Part shown: positions 7,595 to 17,139 of the stretch, one piece after another
Position numbering within the stretch: the first letter of the stretch is position 1
How the letters are laid out: each line of letters begins with the position of its first letter
Assembly (NCBI RefSeq): GCF_900604385.1
Contig: NZ_LR027382.1
Location: 1,116,001 to 1,180,000, forward strand
Direction of reading: 5' to 3'
From: Alistipes megaguti
Lineage (GTDB): Bacteria > Bacteroidota > Bacteroidia > Bacteroidales > Rikenellaceae
Length of the DNA stretch: 64,000 bases
Translations under genes and position numbers: made by a program
Notes under the pieces: model-generated
What the model was told of the DNA's origin: nothing
What the model saw: the letters and a program-made list of their open reading frames with translations, nothing else
Databases searched by the model: none

Positions 7595-9208
7595 TCAGTC
7601 GCCGATCCGCAGTTCCTCGTTCTTCGGCCGGTCGTGCGACTGCTCGTCGTTCTGGCGGCTGACGCTGAGGATCATCCCCAGGGCGATGGTGGTGAAGAGC
7701 ACCGACGAACCGCCGCGCGAGATGAGCGGCAGGGTCTGCCCCGTCTCGGGGATGAGGTTGACCGTCACCATGATGTGCAGCAGCGCCTGACAGGTGATCA
7801 GCAGGGCCAGCCCCAGCACCAGCAGCCCCGGGAAGGCCGTACCGCAGCGGCGGAAGATCTCGATCGCCCGGAAGAAGATCCACAGGTAGAGCATCAGCAG
7901 CACCACGGCCAGAATGACGCCGTACTCCTCGACGAAGAAGGCATAGGCATAGTCGCTTTCGGGGTGGATCATCTCCACGCGCATGGCGCTCTGCCCGGCC
8001 CCTTCGCCCAGCAGGCCGCCGTTGTGGATGGCGATCATCGAGCGTTCGGTATCGGAGAGGTGTTCGATGGGCTTTTCGGTCTGGGACTGGGTCCAGAGGT
8101 GGATCCAGGTCGAGACACGTCCTTCGGCGGTCTCGCTGCGGCCCAGATTGAGGACCATGATGAGGACCACGCCGGCCAGCGCCCAGCCGACGAGCTTCAT
8201 CAGTTCGCTGAAGCGCACGCGCCCGATGAGCATCATCACCCACGAGGCCAGAAAGACCAGCACGGCCGAAGAGGTGTGGGCCGGGAAGATCACCAGACAC
8301 GACACCAGCACGGGCATCAGAATGGGCCATGTTCCCTCCTTCCAGATCTTGCGCTGCAGGGCCGACGAACGCCAGGTCCAGAACTTCCAGCTCGGGACGA
8401 TGCGCAGGCGGTCGATCTTCGACTGCCGGCCGGCCAGCTGACGCGCCAGGAAGAGCACCGTAGCGACCTTCAACGCTTCGGAGGGCTGGAACTGGAAGGG
8501 TCCGAGGGGGATCCAGCGGGCGGCACCGTTGGTCGTGGCGCCGATGAAGTAGACGGCGACGGTCAGCGCCACCGAGACATAGTAGATCGGGCGCGAAAAG
8601 AGGTTGTAGACGCGGCAGTTGATCTTCTGCACGGCGATCATGATACCCAGACTGACGATGAGGATCATCAGCTGCTGACGCAGGAAATGGGCCGTCGTAC
8701 GGGCCGTATGGGCGTCGTAGGCCATCTTGGCCGTCGAGGAGTAGACAACCAGCACGGAGATGACCGCCAGCGCCGCAATGATGATCCACAGCACGCGGTC
8801 ACCCGTAAAGAGGCGGAAGCGACTCTTCCCGGCCTCCCCGGCCCCGGCGACTGAGCCCGCAACCCCGGTGGACCCTGCGGCCGTCGACCGGGTGGAACCG
8901 CTCCGTCTCCGCATACCTCCACCGGCAGTGTCTGCGGCCCCGGCTTCCATACCGTTCAAGGCCGAAGCCCTTCCGGCAGCCTCCCGGCGGCCTCCGCGAA
9001 GGGTTGTCCGACCGTCATTCCGCAGCGGATCCTCCCCGCGCGAAACAGAGGCATCGTCGCGCTCCAGCTCGCGGGGCAAACGCCCCGGATCGCGCGCAAA
9101 GGCGCCTCCGGCCGGAGCCGTGCGTCCCGTCGCACGGTCTTCACCGCGCGGCGCGGCATCACGGGCCCATTCGGCCGCCGTACGCTCATCGTATGCGTCG
9201 CGCTCCAT
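7595..9208 (-). CDS. ftsW: Cell-division lipid II polymerase FtsW with a long N-terminal extension
   Basis: The C-terminal 400 residues are a SEDS-family multi-pass membrane glycosyltransferase that polymerises septal peptidoglycan with FtsI. Ten or so membrane segments run from LFTGDRVLWIIIAALAVISV (about residue 134) to the end. Family signatures include FQPSEALKVATVLFLAR, HNGGLLGEGAGQSAMR, YAFFVEEYGVILAV and TLPLISRGGSS. Unusually, about 130 residues precede the first membrane segment; they are rich in Arg, Gly, Ala and acidic residues and look disordered. The ATG at 9208 is only three bases after the murD stop, which supports translation from there. A later Met (MRRRSGSTRS) is a possible alternative. 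It is the last gene of the cell-wall cluster here. Confidence 0.9.
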   Translation of the reverse strand: MERDAYDERTAAEWARDAAPRGEDRATGRTAPAGGAFARDPGRLPRELERDDASVSRGEDPLRNDGRTTLRGGRREAAGRASALNGMEAGAADTAGGGMRRRSGSTRSTAAGSTGVAGSVAGAGEAGKSRFRLFTGDRVLWIIIAALAVISVLVVYSSTAKMAYDAHTARTTAHFLRQQLMILIVSLGIMIAVQKINCRVYNLFSRPIYYVSVALTVAVYFIGATTNGAARWIPLGPFQFQPSEALKVATVLFLARQLAGRQSKIDRLRIVPSWKFWTWRSSALQRKIWKEGTWPILMPVLVSCLVIFPAHTSSAVLVFLASWVMMLIGRVRFSELMKLVGWALAGVVLIMVLNLGRSETAEGRVSTWIHLWTQSQTEKPIEHLSDTERSMIAIHNGGLLGEGAGQSAMRVEMIHPESDYAYAFFVEEYGVILAVVLLMLYLWIFFRAIEIFRRCGTAFPGLLVLGLALLITCQALLHIMVTVNLIPETGQTLPLISRGGSSVLFTTIALGMILSVSRQNDEQSHDRPKNEELRIGD

Positions 9209-9211
9209 CGT

Positions 9212-10561
9212 TTAGGCGTGCTCGCGGACCCACTTCTTGAAGAGTTCGCCGCGTTGTTCGTAGTTGTGGAACAGATCGAAGCTGGCGCAGGCCGGCGAGA
9301 GCAGCACCACGTCACCCGGACGGGCCGCCTGCTTGCAGGCCGTGAGGGCCGCATCGAGCGAATCGGTCGAGATGATCTCGGGGATGACGCCGGTGAACTC
9401 ACGCACCAGTTTGGCGTTGTCCAATCCCATGCAGACCAGCGTATGGACCTTCTCGCGGGCGAACTTCTTGAGAGGTTCGTAGTCGTTGCCCTTGTCCGTC
9501 CCGCCGGCGATCCACACCACGGGACGCGTCATGCTCTCCAGGGCGTAGAAGACCGAGTCGACGTTCGTCGCCTTCGAGTCGTTGATCCACAGCACGCCAT
9601 CCTTTTCGAGCACGGGTTCGAGCCGGTGCTCGACCGGTGCGAAGTCGTAGAGCGAGCGGCGGATCTTCGTCGGCGCAACCCCGGCGGCCAGTGCCGCCAG
9701 CGAAGCGGCCATGGCGTTGTAGGCGTTATGCAATCCCTTGATCTGCAGCTTTGCGGTGTCGATCTCCACGGCGTGCCGACCGACTGCGGCCGTGAACTTG
9801 CCGTCGCACAGGAAAGCGTCGCCCGCCCCGCTGGCCACGGCGCTGTGGGCCATGAAGGGGAGCTGGCGCATCCGCAGGTCGTACTTCGGCAGCTGCTCGC
9901 GGATCACCTCGTCGTCGCCCGAATAGATGAACCAGTCGCGCGAGGTCATGTTCTGCGTAATGCGCATCTTGGCGTCGATGTAGTTCTGGAAGCAGTGGTC
10001 GTAGCGGTCCAGATGGTCGGGCGTGATGTTCATCAGCACGCCGATGTGGGCACGGAACTTGTACATGCCGTCCAGCTGGAACGAACTCAGCTCCAGCACA
10101 TACCAGTCGTAGTTGCCCGTGGCGACCGAATAGGCGAAACTCTCGCCGATGTTGCCTCCCAGGGCGACGTTGTAGCCCGCGTCGCGCAGGATCTTGTAGA
10201 TAATCGACGTGGTGGTGGTCTTGCCGTTCGAGCCGGTGATGCAGATGCACTTGGCGCGGCCCATGTAGCGGCCTGCGAACTCCATCTCGGAGATTAGCGG
10301 GATGCCCGCCTCGCGGATCTTGCGCACGATGGGAGCCGAATCGGGAATCCCCGGCGACTTGACGACCTCCGTGGCGGCGAGGATGCGCTCCTCGGTATGT
10401 CCGCCCACCTCGTAGGGGACCTGCCACTCGTCGAGTTTGGCCCGGAAACGGTCGGCAATCTTTCCGGCATCGGAGAGGAAGACTCCGAAGCCCTTCTTGC
10501 GGGCGAGGATCGCGGAGCCGTAGCCGCTGATGCCTCCGCCCAGTACGACAATGTTTTTCAT
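9212..10561 (-). CDS. murD: UDP-N-acetylmuramoylalanine--D-glutamate ligase
   Basis: This 449-residue Mur ligase adds D-Glu to UDP-MurNAc-L-Ala in the cytoplasm. Domain 1 begins with the nucleotide-binding GGGISGYGSAIL. The central ATPase domain has the P-loop ITGSNGKTTTTSIIYKIL near residue 110, and NITPDHLDRYD follows. The C-terminal domain starts near VEHRLEPVLEKDGVLWINDSK, where DSKATN binds substrate. Length is typical. It sits 10 bases after mraY and 3 bases before ftsW in the cluster. Confidence 0.95.
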   Translation of the reverse strand: MKNIVVLGGGISGYGSAILARKKGFGVFLSDAGKIADRFRAKLDEWQVPYEVGGHTEERILAATEVVKSPGIPDSAPIVRKIREAGIPLISEMEFAGRYMGRAKCICITGSNGKTTTTSIIYKILRDAGYNVALGGNIGESFAYSVATGNYDWYVLELSSFQLDGMYKFRAHIGVLMNITPDHLDRYDHCFQNYIDAKMRITQNMTSRDWFIYSGDDEVIREQLPKYDLRMRQLPFMAHSAVASGAGDAFLCDGKFTAAVGRHAVEIDTAKLQIKGLHNAYNAMAASLAALAAGVAPTKIRRSLYDFAPVEHRLEPVLEKDGVLWINDSKATNVDSVFYALESMTRPVVWIAGGTDKGNDYEPLKKFAREKVHTLVCMGLDNAKLVREFTGVIPEIISTDSLDAALTACKQAARPGDVVLLSPACASFDLFHNYEQRGELFKKWVREHA

Positions 10562-10571
10562 GATATCGGGA

Positions 10572-11816
10572 TTATCGAATCTTCAACGTAACCAGCGTAA
10601 TGGCTGCCAGCAGCAGCGAGATGATCCAGAAGCGGGTGACGATCTTCGTCTCGAAGATGCCTTTTTTCTGGTAGTGGTGGTGGATCGGGGACATGAGCAG
10701 CAGGCGATGTCCCTCGCCGTACTTGTGCTTGGTGTACTTGAACCAGCTGACCTGCAGCATCACCGAGAGGCTCTCGACCAGGAAGACACCGCACAGAATC
10801 GGCAGCAGCAGCTCCTTGCGGATGCAGAGGGCGAAGACGGCTATCACGCCGCCGATCGTCAGCGAGCCCGTATCGCCCATGAAGATCTGCGCCGGGAAGG
10901 AGTTGTACCAGAGGAAGCCGACCAGCGCTCCGACGAGTGCCGCGGCATAGACCACCAGCTCGCCGCTGTCCGGGATGTACATGATATTGAGGTAGTCGGC
11001 ATAGACGATGTGGCCCGAGAGATAGGCCAGCGCCCCGAGCACCGCCACGATCGGGACCGAGACGCCCGTCACCAGTCCGTCGAGACCGTCCGTAAGGTTG
11101 GCGCCGTTCGAGACGGCCGTGACGACAAGGATCGCCACCACCACGTAGAGCAGCCAGGTGGCCGTTTCGTTGCCTCCGGTGAGCCAGCCGTAGTCGAACT
11201 CGTTGTTCTTGACAAAGGGGATGGTCGTCTGGGTGGTTTTGAGGCTCTCGGAGCTCAGCACGACGTTGCGCTGGACGCTCTCGATGACCGAACCGTCGGG
11301 ATTCATGTAGACCGTCTGCACGGGCTGCGTCACCTTGTCGCGGACGACGATCTGGGGCGAGAGCCACATGGTCGTTCCGACGATGATTCCCAGCCCGACC
11401 TGTCCGACGATTTTGAAACGCCCCTTGAGCCCCTCCTTGCGGTGGCGGAAGACCTTGATGTAATCGTCCAGACCGCCGATGAGCCCCAGCCAGACGGTCG
11501 AGACGAGCAGCAGCTGCACGTAGACGTTGTCGAGTTTGCCGAAGAGCAGCATCGGCACCAGAATGGCCACAAGGATGATCACGCCGCCCATGGTCGGGGT
11601 TCCCTTCTTCTGGAGCTGGCCCTGGAGTCCGAGGTCGCGGATATCCTCGCCGATCTGGCGCCGGCGGAGGAAGTCGATGATCCGCCGGCCGAAGATGATG
11701 ACGATCAGCAGCGAGAGGATGATGGCCGCCGCCGCACGGAACGAAATGTACTGGAACATGCCCGAACCGGGCAGGTCGTAGGCTTCGTCCAGGTATTTGA
11801 AAAGATGGTAAAGCAT
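10572..11816 (-). CDS. mraY: Phospho-N-acetylmuramoyl-pentapeptide transferase
   Basis: The 414-residue integral membrane enzyme moves phospho-MurNAc-pentapeptide onto undecaprenyl phosphate, producing lipid I. Signature blocks are GTPTMGGVIILVAILVP, the acidic GLIGGLDDYIKV (Mg-binding aspartates), NLTDGLDGLVTGVSVPI and FMGDTGSLTIGG, followed by the cytoplasmic His loop MSPIHHHYQKKGIFETKIV. About ten membrane segments are evident. It carries the long periplasmic loop common in Bacteroidota MraY (about residues 135-200, including VTQPVQTVYMNPDGSVIESV). It sits between murE and murD. Confidence 0.95.
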   Translation of the reverse strand: MLYHLFKYLDEAYDLPGSGMFQYISFRAAAAIILSLLIVIIFGRRIIDFLRRRQIGEDIRDLGLQGQLQKKGTPTMGGVIILVAILVPMLLFGKLDNVYVQLLLVSTVWLGLIGGLDDYIKVFRHRKEGLKGRFKIVGQVGLGIIVGTTMWLSPQIVVRDKVTQPVQTVYMNPDGSVIESVQRNVVLSSESLKTTQTTIPFVKNNEFDYGWLTGGNETATWLLYVVVAILVVTAVSNGANLTDGLDGLVTGVSVPIVAVLGALAYLSGHIVYADYLNIMYIPDSGELVVYAAALVGALVGFLWYNSFPAQIFMGDTGSLTIGGVIAVFALCIRKELLLPILCGVFLVESLSVMLQVSWFKYTKHKYGEGHRLLLMSPIHHHYQKKGIFETKIVTRFWIISLLLAAITLVTLKIR

Positions 11817-11856
11817 GATGTCTATCGAGTCAGTATGTTCTGTAAATCAAAGTGTT

Positions 11857-13341
11857 TCAGCATTTCGCAGCGGCGGGTCCGTCGGCCGGAGACAAGAGTC
11901 CGAAGGCGCGGCGCACCTCCTCACGGTCGTCAAAGTGGTGCTTCACGTCGCCGATGATCTGGTAGGTTTCGTGGCCCTTGCCGGCGATGAGGATCAGATC
12001 GCCCGGACGGCTCATCAGCACCGCCGTGCGGATGGCCTCGGCGCGGTCCGTGATGCGCACGTAGCGCGTGCCGGGCTGCAGGCCGGCCACCATCTCGTCG
12101 AGAATCGCCTCGGGCGACTCGTGGCGCGGGTTGTCCGACGTAAAGATGGCCGTCGTGGCGTAGCGGACGGCGATCTGCGCCATCTCGGGACGTTTCGTGC
12201 GGTCGCGGTCGCCGCCACAGCCGCATACGACCAGCAGCTGCTGCGAGGGCTGGCGCAGCTCCTCGATCGTCCGCAGCACGTTTTCGAGTGCATCGGGCGT
12301 GTGGGCGTAGTCGACCACGGCCACCGTGCCGTTGGCGGCGCGGACGATCTCGAAGCGCCCGCTCACGGGGTGGAGCGTCGACAGGACGCGCAGCACCTCC
12401 GCACGGTCAAGTCCCAGCAGCACGGCGGCGCCGTAGACGGCCAGCAGGTTGTAGGCGTTGAACCGCCCGAGGAGCCCCGTCCAGAGCTCCTGTCCGTCGA
12501 TGCGCAGCAGCATGCCGTCGACGTGCATCTCGAGGATCTTGCAGCGGAAATCGGCCATCTCGCGCAGCGAATAGGTGCTCACGGCGGCCGCCGTGTTCTG
12601 TACCATGACGCGGCCGTTGCGGTCGTCGACGTTCGTCAGGGCGAAGGCCCCGGCCGGCAGGTGGTCGAAGAAGAGCTTCTTGGCCCGGATATACTCGGCG
12701 AAGGTCTTGTGGTAGTCCAGATGGTCATGGGTGATGTTCGAGAAGATCCCGCCGGCGAAGTCGAGACCGCGGATGCGCTCCTGGACGATGGCGTGCGACG
12801 AGCACTCCATGAAGCAGTACTCGCAGCCGGCGTCGACCATCTCACGCATCATGGCGTTCAGGCGAATGGGATCGGGCGTCGTGTGCGTGGCCTCGATCTC
12901 GCGTCCGTCGATGCGGTAGACGACCGTCGAGATCAGTCCGGCACGGTAGCCCAGACCGCGCACCAGGTCGTAGAGCAGCGTGACGGTCGTGGTCTTGCCG
13001 TTGGTTCCCGTGATGCCCACCAGCCGCAGTTCGCGGCTCGGGAAGTCGTAGAAGGCCGCGGCCAGATCGGCCATCGCCCCCGACGAATCCCCCACCACGA
13101 CATAGACGACGCCGGCAGCCGGCTCCTCGGGGCACCGCTCGCAGACCACCGCCGCAGCTCCCCGTTCGACGGCCATCGGGATATAGTCGTGGCCGTCGCT
13201 CTGCGTGCCCCGGATGGCGAAGAAGCAGTCGCCGGGGTTCACGTGCCGCGAGTCGTAGGTCAGCCCCCCGACCGCGGTTTCGGGATCACCCGTCACCGCC
13301 ACGACGGGCGTATGACGTATCAGTTCCGAAATTTTCTTCAT
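11857..13341 (-). CDS. murE: UDP-N-acetylmuramoyl-tripeptide synthetase, meso-diaminopimelate adding
   Basis: This 494-residue ligase adds the third amino acid of the peptidoglycan stem peptide. The P-loop GITGTNGKTTTVTLLYDLV is near residue 115, followed by THTTPDPIRLNAMMREMVDA and ITHDHLDYHKTFAEY. The motif DNPR (TSDNPRHESPEAIL) marks the meso-diaminopimelate-specific enzymes as opposed to lysine-adding ones. Length is normal. It lies 4 bases after ftsI and 40 bases before mraY in the cluster. Confidence 0.95.
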   Translation of the reverse strand: MKKISELIRHTPVVAVTGDPETAVGGLTYDSRHVNPGDCFFAIRGTQSDGHDYIPMAVERGAAAVVCERCPEEPAAGVVYVVVGDSSGAMADLAAAFYDFPSRELRLVGITGTNGKTTTVTLLYDLVRGLGYRAGLISTVVYRIDGREIEATHTTPDPIRLNAMMREMVDAGCEYCFMECSSHAIVQERIRGLDFAGGIFSNITHDHLDYHKTFAEYIRAKKLFFDHLPAGAFALTNVDDRNGRVMVQNTAAAVSTYSLREMADFRCKILEMHVDGMLLRIDGQELWTGLLGRFNAYNLLAVYGAAVLLGLDRAEVLRVLSTLHPVSGRFEIVRAANGTVAVVDYAHTPDALENVLRTIEELRQPSQQLLVVCGCGGDRDRTKRPEMAQIAVRYATTAIFTSDNPRHESPEAILDEMVAGLQPGTRYVRITDRAEAIRTAVLMSRPGDLILIAGKGHETYQIIGDVKHHFDDREEVRRAFGLLSPADGPAAAKC

Positions 13342-13345
13342 CTCT

Positions 13346-15604
13346 CTATTTCAACGTTATGGTTACCGCCGTCCCCGGAGTGATGCGGGATCCGGCGGGA
13401 ATCGTTTGCTGTATGACGGCCCCCTGGCCCGAGAAGCGGACCCGCAGGCCGCGGCTTTCGAGCAGAAAGAGGGCATCCTTCAGCCCCATGCCCCTCACGT
13501 CGGGCATCACGCCGGGCGTCTCGTCGATCGCCGTGACTACCACCCGCGAGAGGCTGTCGACGCGCGTACGGCCCCATCCCCGACGCTCCTCACACTCGGT
13601 GCGGGGCGAGAACTTGCCGGCCACACGACGGATCTGGGCGATGTCGCCCCCCTTGATGCGGTCGGGATAGCGGCGCGGACCGTCCGCCTCGACCCTTCCG
13701 TACCAGTCGTTGCCGCGGTTGTAGATGTAGTCGACCATGCGTTTGACGACGGGACCCGCCAACGGACCTCCGTAGTAGGCCTTGCCCGGCTGGGCGCGGG
13801 TCTCGATGGTCGTCAGCACCGTATAGCGCGGCGCATCGGCCGGGAAGTAGGCGATCATCGAACCCAGATAGGGGCGGCCACCCTCCGACGGGGCGGTAAT
13901 CTGGGCCGTACCGGTCTTGGCGGCGACCCTCACGCGCGTCGTGTCGCGGAAGAAGGCGCTGGCCGTACCCTCGGTGCAGACCGCCTGCAGACACTGCTGC
14001 ACCTCGTGCAGGGCCGCCCGCGAGGCGATCGACGAGGCGATCGTGCGGCTTTCGAAACGCTCCTCGACCCGATCGCCGCGCCGCAGCTCGCGGATCAGCA
14101 CCGGCGAGATCATCTTCCCGCCGTTGGCGATGGCGTTGTAGAAGGTGATCATCTGAATCGGCGCCAGCCGCACGCGATAGCCGTAGGCCATCTTCACCAA
14201 CATCACGCCGGGATCGGGGACCTTCCAGTCGGTGGTGATCGACGGCTGACGCTCGCCGAGGCGTTCGAGGCCGACGGTCTGACCCAGATGCAGCGTTTCG
14301 TGGAGGTAGCGGCTGTAGTCGAACTTCTTGCCCGTGATGCCGTAGCGGTCCCAGACCGCCTCGGCGAAGTAGACGTTCGACGACGAGGCCACGGCCCGCC
14401 GGAAGTCGATTTCGTGGTCGCCGCGGTGCGAATCGCGGATGTTGCGGGCCGGACCGACGGTCACCGGATCGCCGTTGTGGGTATCGTAGACGGTCGAGGG
14501 CGACATCCGCGCATCGTCGAGCAGCGTGAGCATCGTGGCCAGCTTGAAGGTCGATCCGGGCTCCATCGAGCGGCTCAGGGCGTAGTTCTCGCGTTCGGAG
14601 TAGCCGCCTCCGGGATCGCGCCCGAGGTTGGCCAGCGCCAGGATCTCGCCCGTATGGACCTCCATGACGATCGTCGTGCCCCAGACGGCATTCTGCTGTT
14701 CGAGCTGCCGGCGCAGCGCCTTGTCGGCCACATCCTGCAGATCGAGATCCAGCGTCGTCACCACATCACAGCCGTCGACCGGATCGACATGATCGGCCCC
14801 GGCCACGCGGCCGTAGAATCCGCGGGCGATGCGCTGCCGGATGGCCTGTCCGTCGCGGCCGGCCAGCTCCGTACGGTAGGCCTCCTCGATGCCGTAGTTG
14901 CCGCGGTCGCCCGTCAGACCGATCGTCCGTCGGGCCAGTTCGCCCTGGGGGTAGATGCGTTCGTCGCGTTCGACGAGCGTGTAGACCATGCCCATGTTCC
15001 AGTTCAGCAGCGGATAGCGGCGCAGCACCTCCCACTCGGCATAGTCCACCTCGCGGGGGAAGATGTTCACCGGCGTATGGTCGCGCAGCGTGTCGTAGAT
15101 GCGCCGCGTGATGTACTCCTCGCCGCGCAGGCGGTCGAAGAAGCGGGCGATGCGCCCCTCGGAGCGCAGATAGGTTGTATCGCGGGGCCGCACCAGCCGA
15201 TAGCGCCGGGCATGCTCCTCGCGGAACATGCGGGCATAGGCCGAGGCGGGTTTGTCCCGGAAGAAGGCGGCGAGCAGTTTGGAGAGCGAATCGGCCTGTT
15301 CGCGGAAGGTGTCGAGCGAATCCAGACCGGGCGAGGCGAAGTCGAAGGCGGCCTGATAGCGGAAGATCGACGTGGCGAGGGGTTCGCCGTCGCGCGAGAG
15401 GATGCTGCCGCGCTGCGCCTTGATCTCCTCGCGGGTGAAGATGCGGCTCGAGAGGCGGTCGGCGTTGTAGGCCACCTCGCGGCTGAAGAGCTGCACCCAG
15501 ACGATCCGGGTGAGCACAACGGCCCCGGCGAGGATGAAGAGCACGTACAACAACCTCACCCGCAGCAGGATATCGCTTTTGACTTTCGAACGTTCCTCCT
15601 TCAT
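13346..15604 (-). CDS. ftsI: Division-specific transpeptidase (penicillin-binding protein 3/FtsI) with C-terminal PASTA domain
   Basis: The 752-residue class B penicillin-binding protein cross-links septal peptidoglycan. A short cytoplasmic tail is followed by one membrane segment (about residues 18-36). The pedestal domain (about 55-250) begins after RIFTREEIKAQRGSILSRDG. The transpeptidase domain has SxxK at S351 (EPGSTFKLA), SSN at about 408-410, and KTGT at about 562-565. Residues about 685-752 form a single PASTA domain (VMPDVRGMGLKDALFLLESR), which in relatives binds muropeptides or stabilises the protein. Position after ftsL fixes the identity as FtsI. Confidence 0.94.
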   Translation of the reverse strand: MKEERSKVKSDILLRVRLLYVLFILAGAVVLTRIVWVQLFSREVAYNADRLSSRIFTREEIKAQRGSILSRDGEPLATSIFRYQAAFDFASPGLDSLDTFREQADSLSKLLAAFFRDKPASAYARMFREEHARRYRLVRPRDTTYLRSEGRIARFFDRLRGEEYITRRIYDTLRDHTPVNIFPREVDYAEWEVLRRYPLLNWNMGMVYTLVERDERIYPQGELARRTIGLTGDRGNYGIEEAYRTELAGRDGQAIRQRIARGFYGRVAGADHVDPVDGCDVVTTLDLDLQDVADKALRRQLEQQNAVWGTTIVMEVHTGEILALANLGRDPGGGYSERENYALSRSMEPGSTFKLATMLTLLDDARMSPSTVYDTHNGDPVTVGPARNIRDSHRGDHEIDFRRAVASSSNVYFAEAVWDRYGITGKKFDYSRYLHETLHLGQTVGLERLGERQPSITTDWKVPDPGVMLVKMAYGYRVRLAPIQMITFYNAIANGGKMISPVLIRELRRGDRVEERFESRTIASSIASRAALHEVQQCLQAVCTEGTASAFFRDTTRVRVAAKTGTAQITAPSEGGRPYLGSMIAYFPADAPRYTVLTTIETRAQPGKAYYGGPLAGPVVKRMVDYIYNRGNDWYGRVEADGPRRYPDRIKGGDIAQIRRVAGKFSPRTECEERRGWGRTRVDSLSRVVVTAIDETPGVMPDVRGMGLKDALFLLESRGLRVRFSGQGAVIQQTIPAGSRITPGTAVTITLK

Positions 15605-15610
15605 GGCCGA

Positions 15611-16138
15611 TCAGTTTTCGATGATTTCACCCGGTGCGAGCGGGTCGTAGAGGTCGATGCCCCGGGCATGGAGCTCTTCGATGATGGCCGAGTGGGTCGT
15701 GCGCTGGAAGCGCTGCTCCTGCAGGCGGATCGAGCGTTCGCGCAGCTTCTGCACCTCGCGTTCGAGACGCGTGTAGCGCATGTCGAGGTGCAACGACCAG
15801 AACATCACCACGATGCTCAGGAAGAACATCCCGGCGATGGTCAGCAGATAGGGGTAGTAGCGCGACACCCCGCGGCGCACGAGAATCGTCCCCGAGAAGA
15901 GCTGCCACAGGGTGCTCGACCGTCGGCGGCGTTCGCGGGCCTCGCGCTGGCGTGCTTCGGCCTGCCGGGCCTCCTCCTCGGCCGCTTCGGCCTCCTCCTC
16001 GGCGCGGATCTCCTCGTCGACCTCGCCGCGCTCCATGCGGCGCACCTCGCGGCGCACGCGGCGGGCGAACTCCGCCTCCTCGTCGCGCCGGGCCTGCTCC
16101 TCGGGAGTGATGGGATCGAATTCGTGGTCCTGATACAT
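15611..16138 (-). CDS. ftsL: FtsL-like division protein
   Basis: This 175-residue protein has a very acidic and basic N-terminal region of about 90 residues rich in Glu, Ala and Arg. One membrane segment follows at about 94-116 (PYLLTIAGMFFLSIVVMFW), then a coiled coil at about 120-150 (DMRYTRLEREVQKLRERSIR). This is the FtsL layout: a bitopic protein that scaffolds FtsW and FtsI at the septum. Sequence identity among FtsL proteins is low, so the call rests mainly on topology and its place between rsmH and ftsI. The cytoplasmic part is longer than in E. coli FtsL, as is usual in Bacteroidota. Confidence 0.82.
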   Translation of the reverse strand: MYQDHEFDPITPEEQARRDEEAEFARRVRREVRRMERGEVDEEIRAEEEAEAAEEEARQAEARQREARERRRRSSTLWQLFSGTILVRRGVSRYYPYLLTIAGMFFLSIVVMFWSLHLDMRYTRLEREVQKLRERSIRLQEQRFQRTTHSAIIEELHARGIDLYDPLAPGEIIEN

Positions 16139-16142
16139 GGTG

Positions 16143-17045
16143 TCAGCGTTTTACGGCCGCCCGGAGTTTCGCCGAACGGGATCGGGGATTGCGCGCCAGC
16201 TCCTCGTCCGAGGGAGTGACGGCCTTGCGGGTCAGCGCCTCGAACGGGGCGAGCGGACGCCCGTAAAAGTCCTTTTCGACCTCGCCCGTAAAGTTTCCGC
16301 TGCGCAGGAAGTTCTTCACCAGCCGGTCTTCGAGCGAATGGTAGGAGATGACCACCAGCCGTCCGCCGGGTTTGAGGACCTTCAGACTCTGTTCGAGGGC
16401 CATCTTCAGCGCCTCCATCTCGCCGTTGACCTCGATGCGCAGCGCCTGGAAGAGTTTCGTGAGGAATTTCGAGGGATCCCGGGCCGGCGTACAGGGCTTC
16501 ACCGCCGCAACCAGTCCGGCCGTGGTCGTCAGGGGAGCCTCCGCCCGGGCCTTCACCAGACAGTTGGCCACCTTCCACGGAGTCTCCAGCTCGCCCCAGT
16601 CGCCCAGGATGCGGGTCAAATCCCCGCTCGGATAGGTATTGACCACATCGGCGGCCGTTAACCGTCCGCGCTGGTTCATGCGCATGTCGAGCGGGGCGTC
16701 GCCGCGGAACGAGAAGCCGCGTTCAAGATCGTCGAAGTGGTGGGACGAGACCCCCAGATCGGCCAGAATACCGTCAACCGCGGTCACGCCGCGCAGCCGC
16801 AGCGCCCCGCGCAGAAAGCGGAAGTTGCTCTCCACGTAGTGGAACCGCGCGTCGTCGGGGCAATTTTCGCGGGTATCGCGGTCCTGGTCGAAACCATAGA
16901 GCCGCCCCTGGGGTCCGAGGTCGGCCAGGATGCGGCGCGAATGGCCTCCGCCGCCGAACGTCAGGTCGGCGTAGATGCCGTCGGGACGGATACCCAGCAG
17001 GGCCACAGACTCTTCCAGCAGTACGGGTGTATGGTAGGCAGACAT
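16143..17045 (-). CDS. rsmH: 16S rRNA (cytosine1402-N4)-methyltransferase
   Basis: The 300-residue SAM-dependent enzyme methylates C1402 of 16S rRNA in the ribosomal P site. Motifs are YHTPVLLEESVALLG at the start, the SAM-binding LTFGGGGHSRRIL, GILADLGVSSHHFDDLERGF and MRMNQRGRLTAADVVNTY. A longer frame could begin at a TTG at 17060, but the ATG at 17045 gives the family start MSAYHTPVLLEE. It is the first gene of the division and cell-wall cluster. mraZ, which often precedes rsmH, is absent, and its place is taken by a divergent acyltransferase gene. Confidence 0.95.
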   Translation of the reverse strand: MSAYHTPVLLEESVALLGIRPDGIYADLTFGGGGHSRRILADLGPQGRLYGFDQDRDTRENCPDDARFHYVESNFRFLRGALRLRGVTAVDGILADLGVSSHHFDDLERGFSFRGDAPLDMRMNQRGRLTAADVVNTYPSGDLTRILGDWGELETPWKVANCLVKARAEAPLTTTAGLVAAVKPCTPARDPSKFLTKLFQALRIEVNGEMEALKMALEQSLKVLKPGGRLVVISYHSLEDRLVKNFLRSGNFTGEVEKDFYGRPLAPFEALTRKAVTPSDEELARNPRSRSAKLRAAVKR

Positions 17046-17076
17046 GATTGCGGTTGACAAAGGTCTATTTGGGGTG

Positions 17077-17084
17077 TAAAGTTA
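17077..17084 (-). promoter_or_regulatory. Probable -7 element of the rsmH-ftsW operon
   Basis: On the minus strand this reads TAACTTTA, one base off TAnnTTTG. It would give a leader of about 27 bases before rsmH and is the only candidate in the 94-base divergent spacer. Confidence 0.4.
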
Positions 17085-17107
17085 GTGCTTTTCTGAAAAA
17101 GAATGCC

Positions 17108-17115
17108 TATATTTG
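17108..17115 (+). promoter_or_regulatory. -7 promoter element of the glycine-lipid acyltransferase pair
   Basis: TATATTTG matches TAnnTTTG and lies 25 bases before the ATG at 17140. Confidence 0.6.
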
Positions 17116-17139
17116 TTCGATTAAATTTTCGAAGACTCC

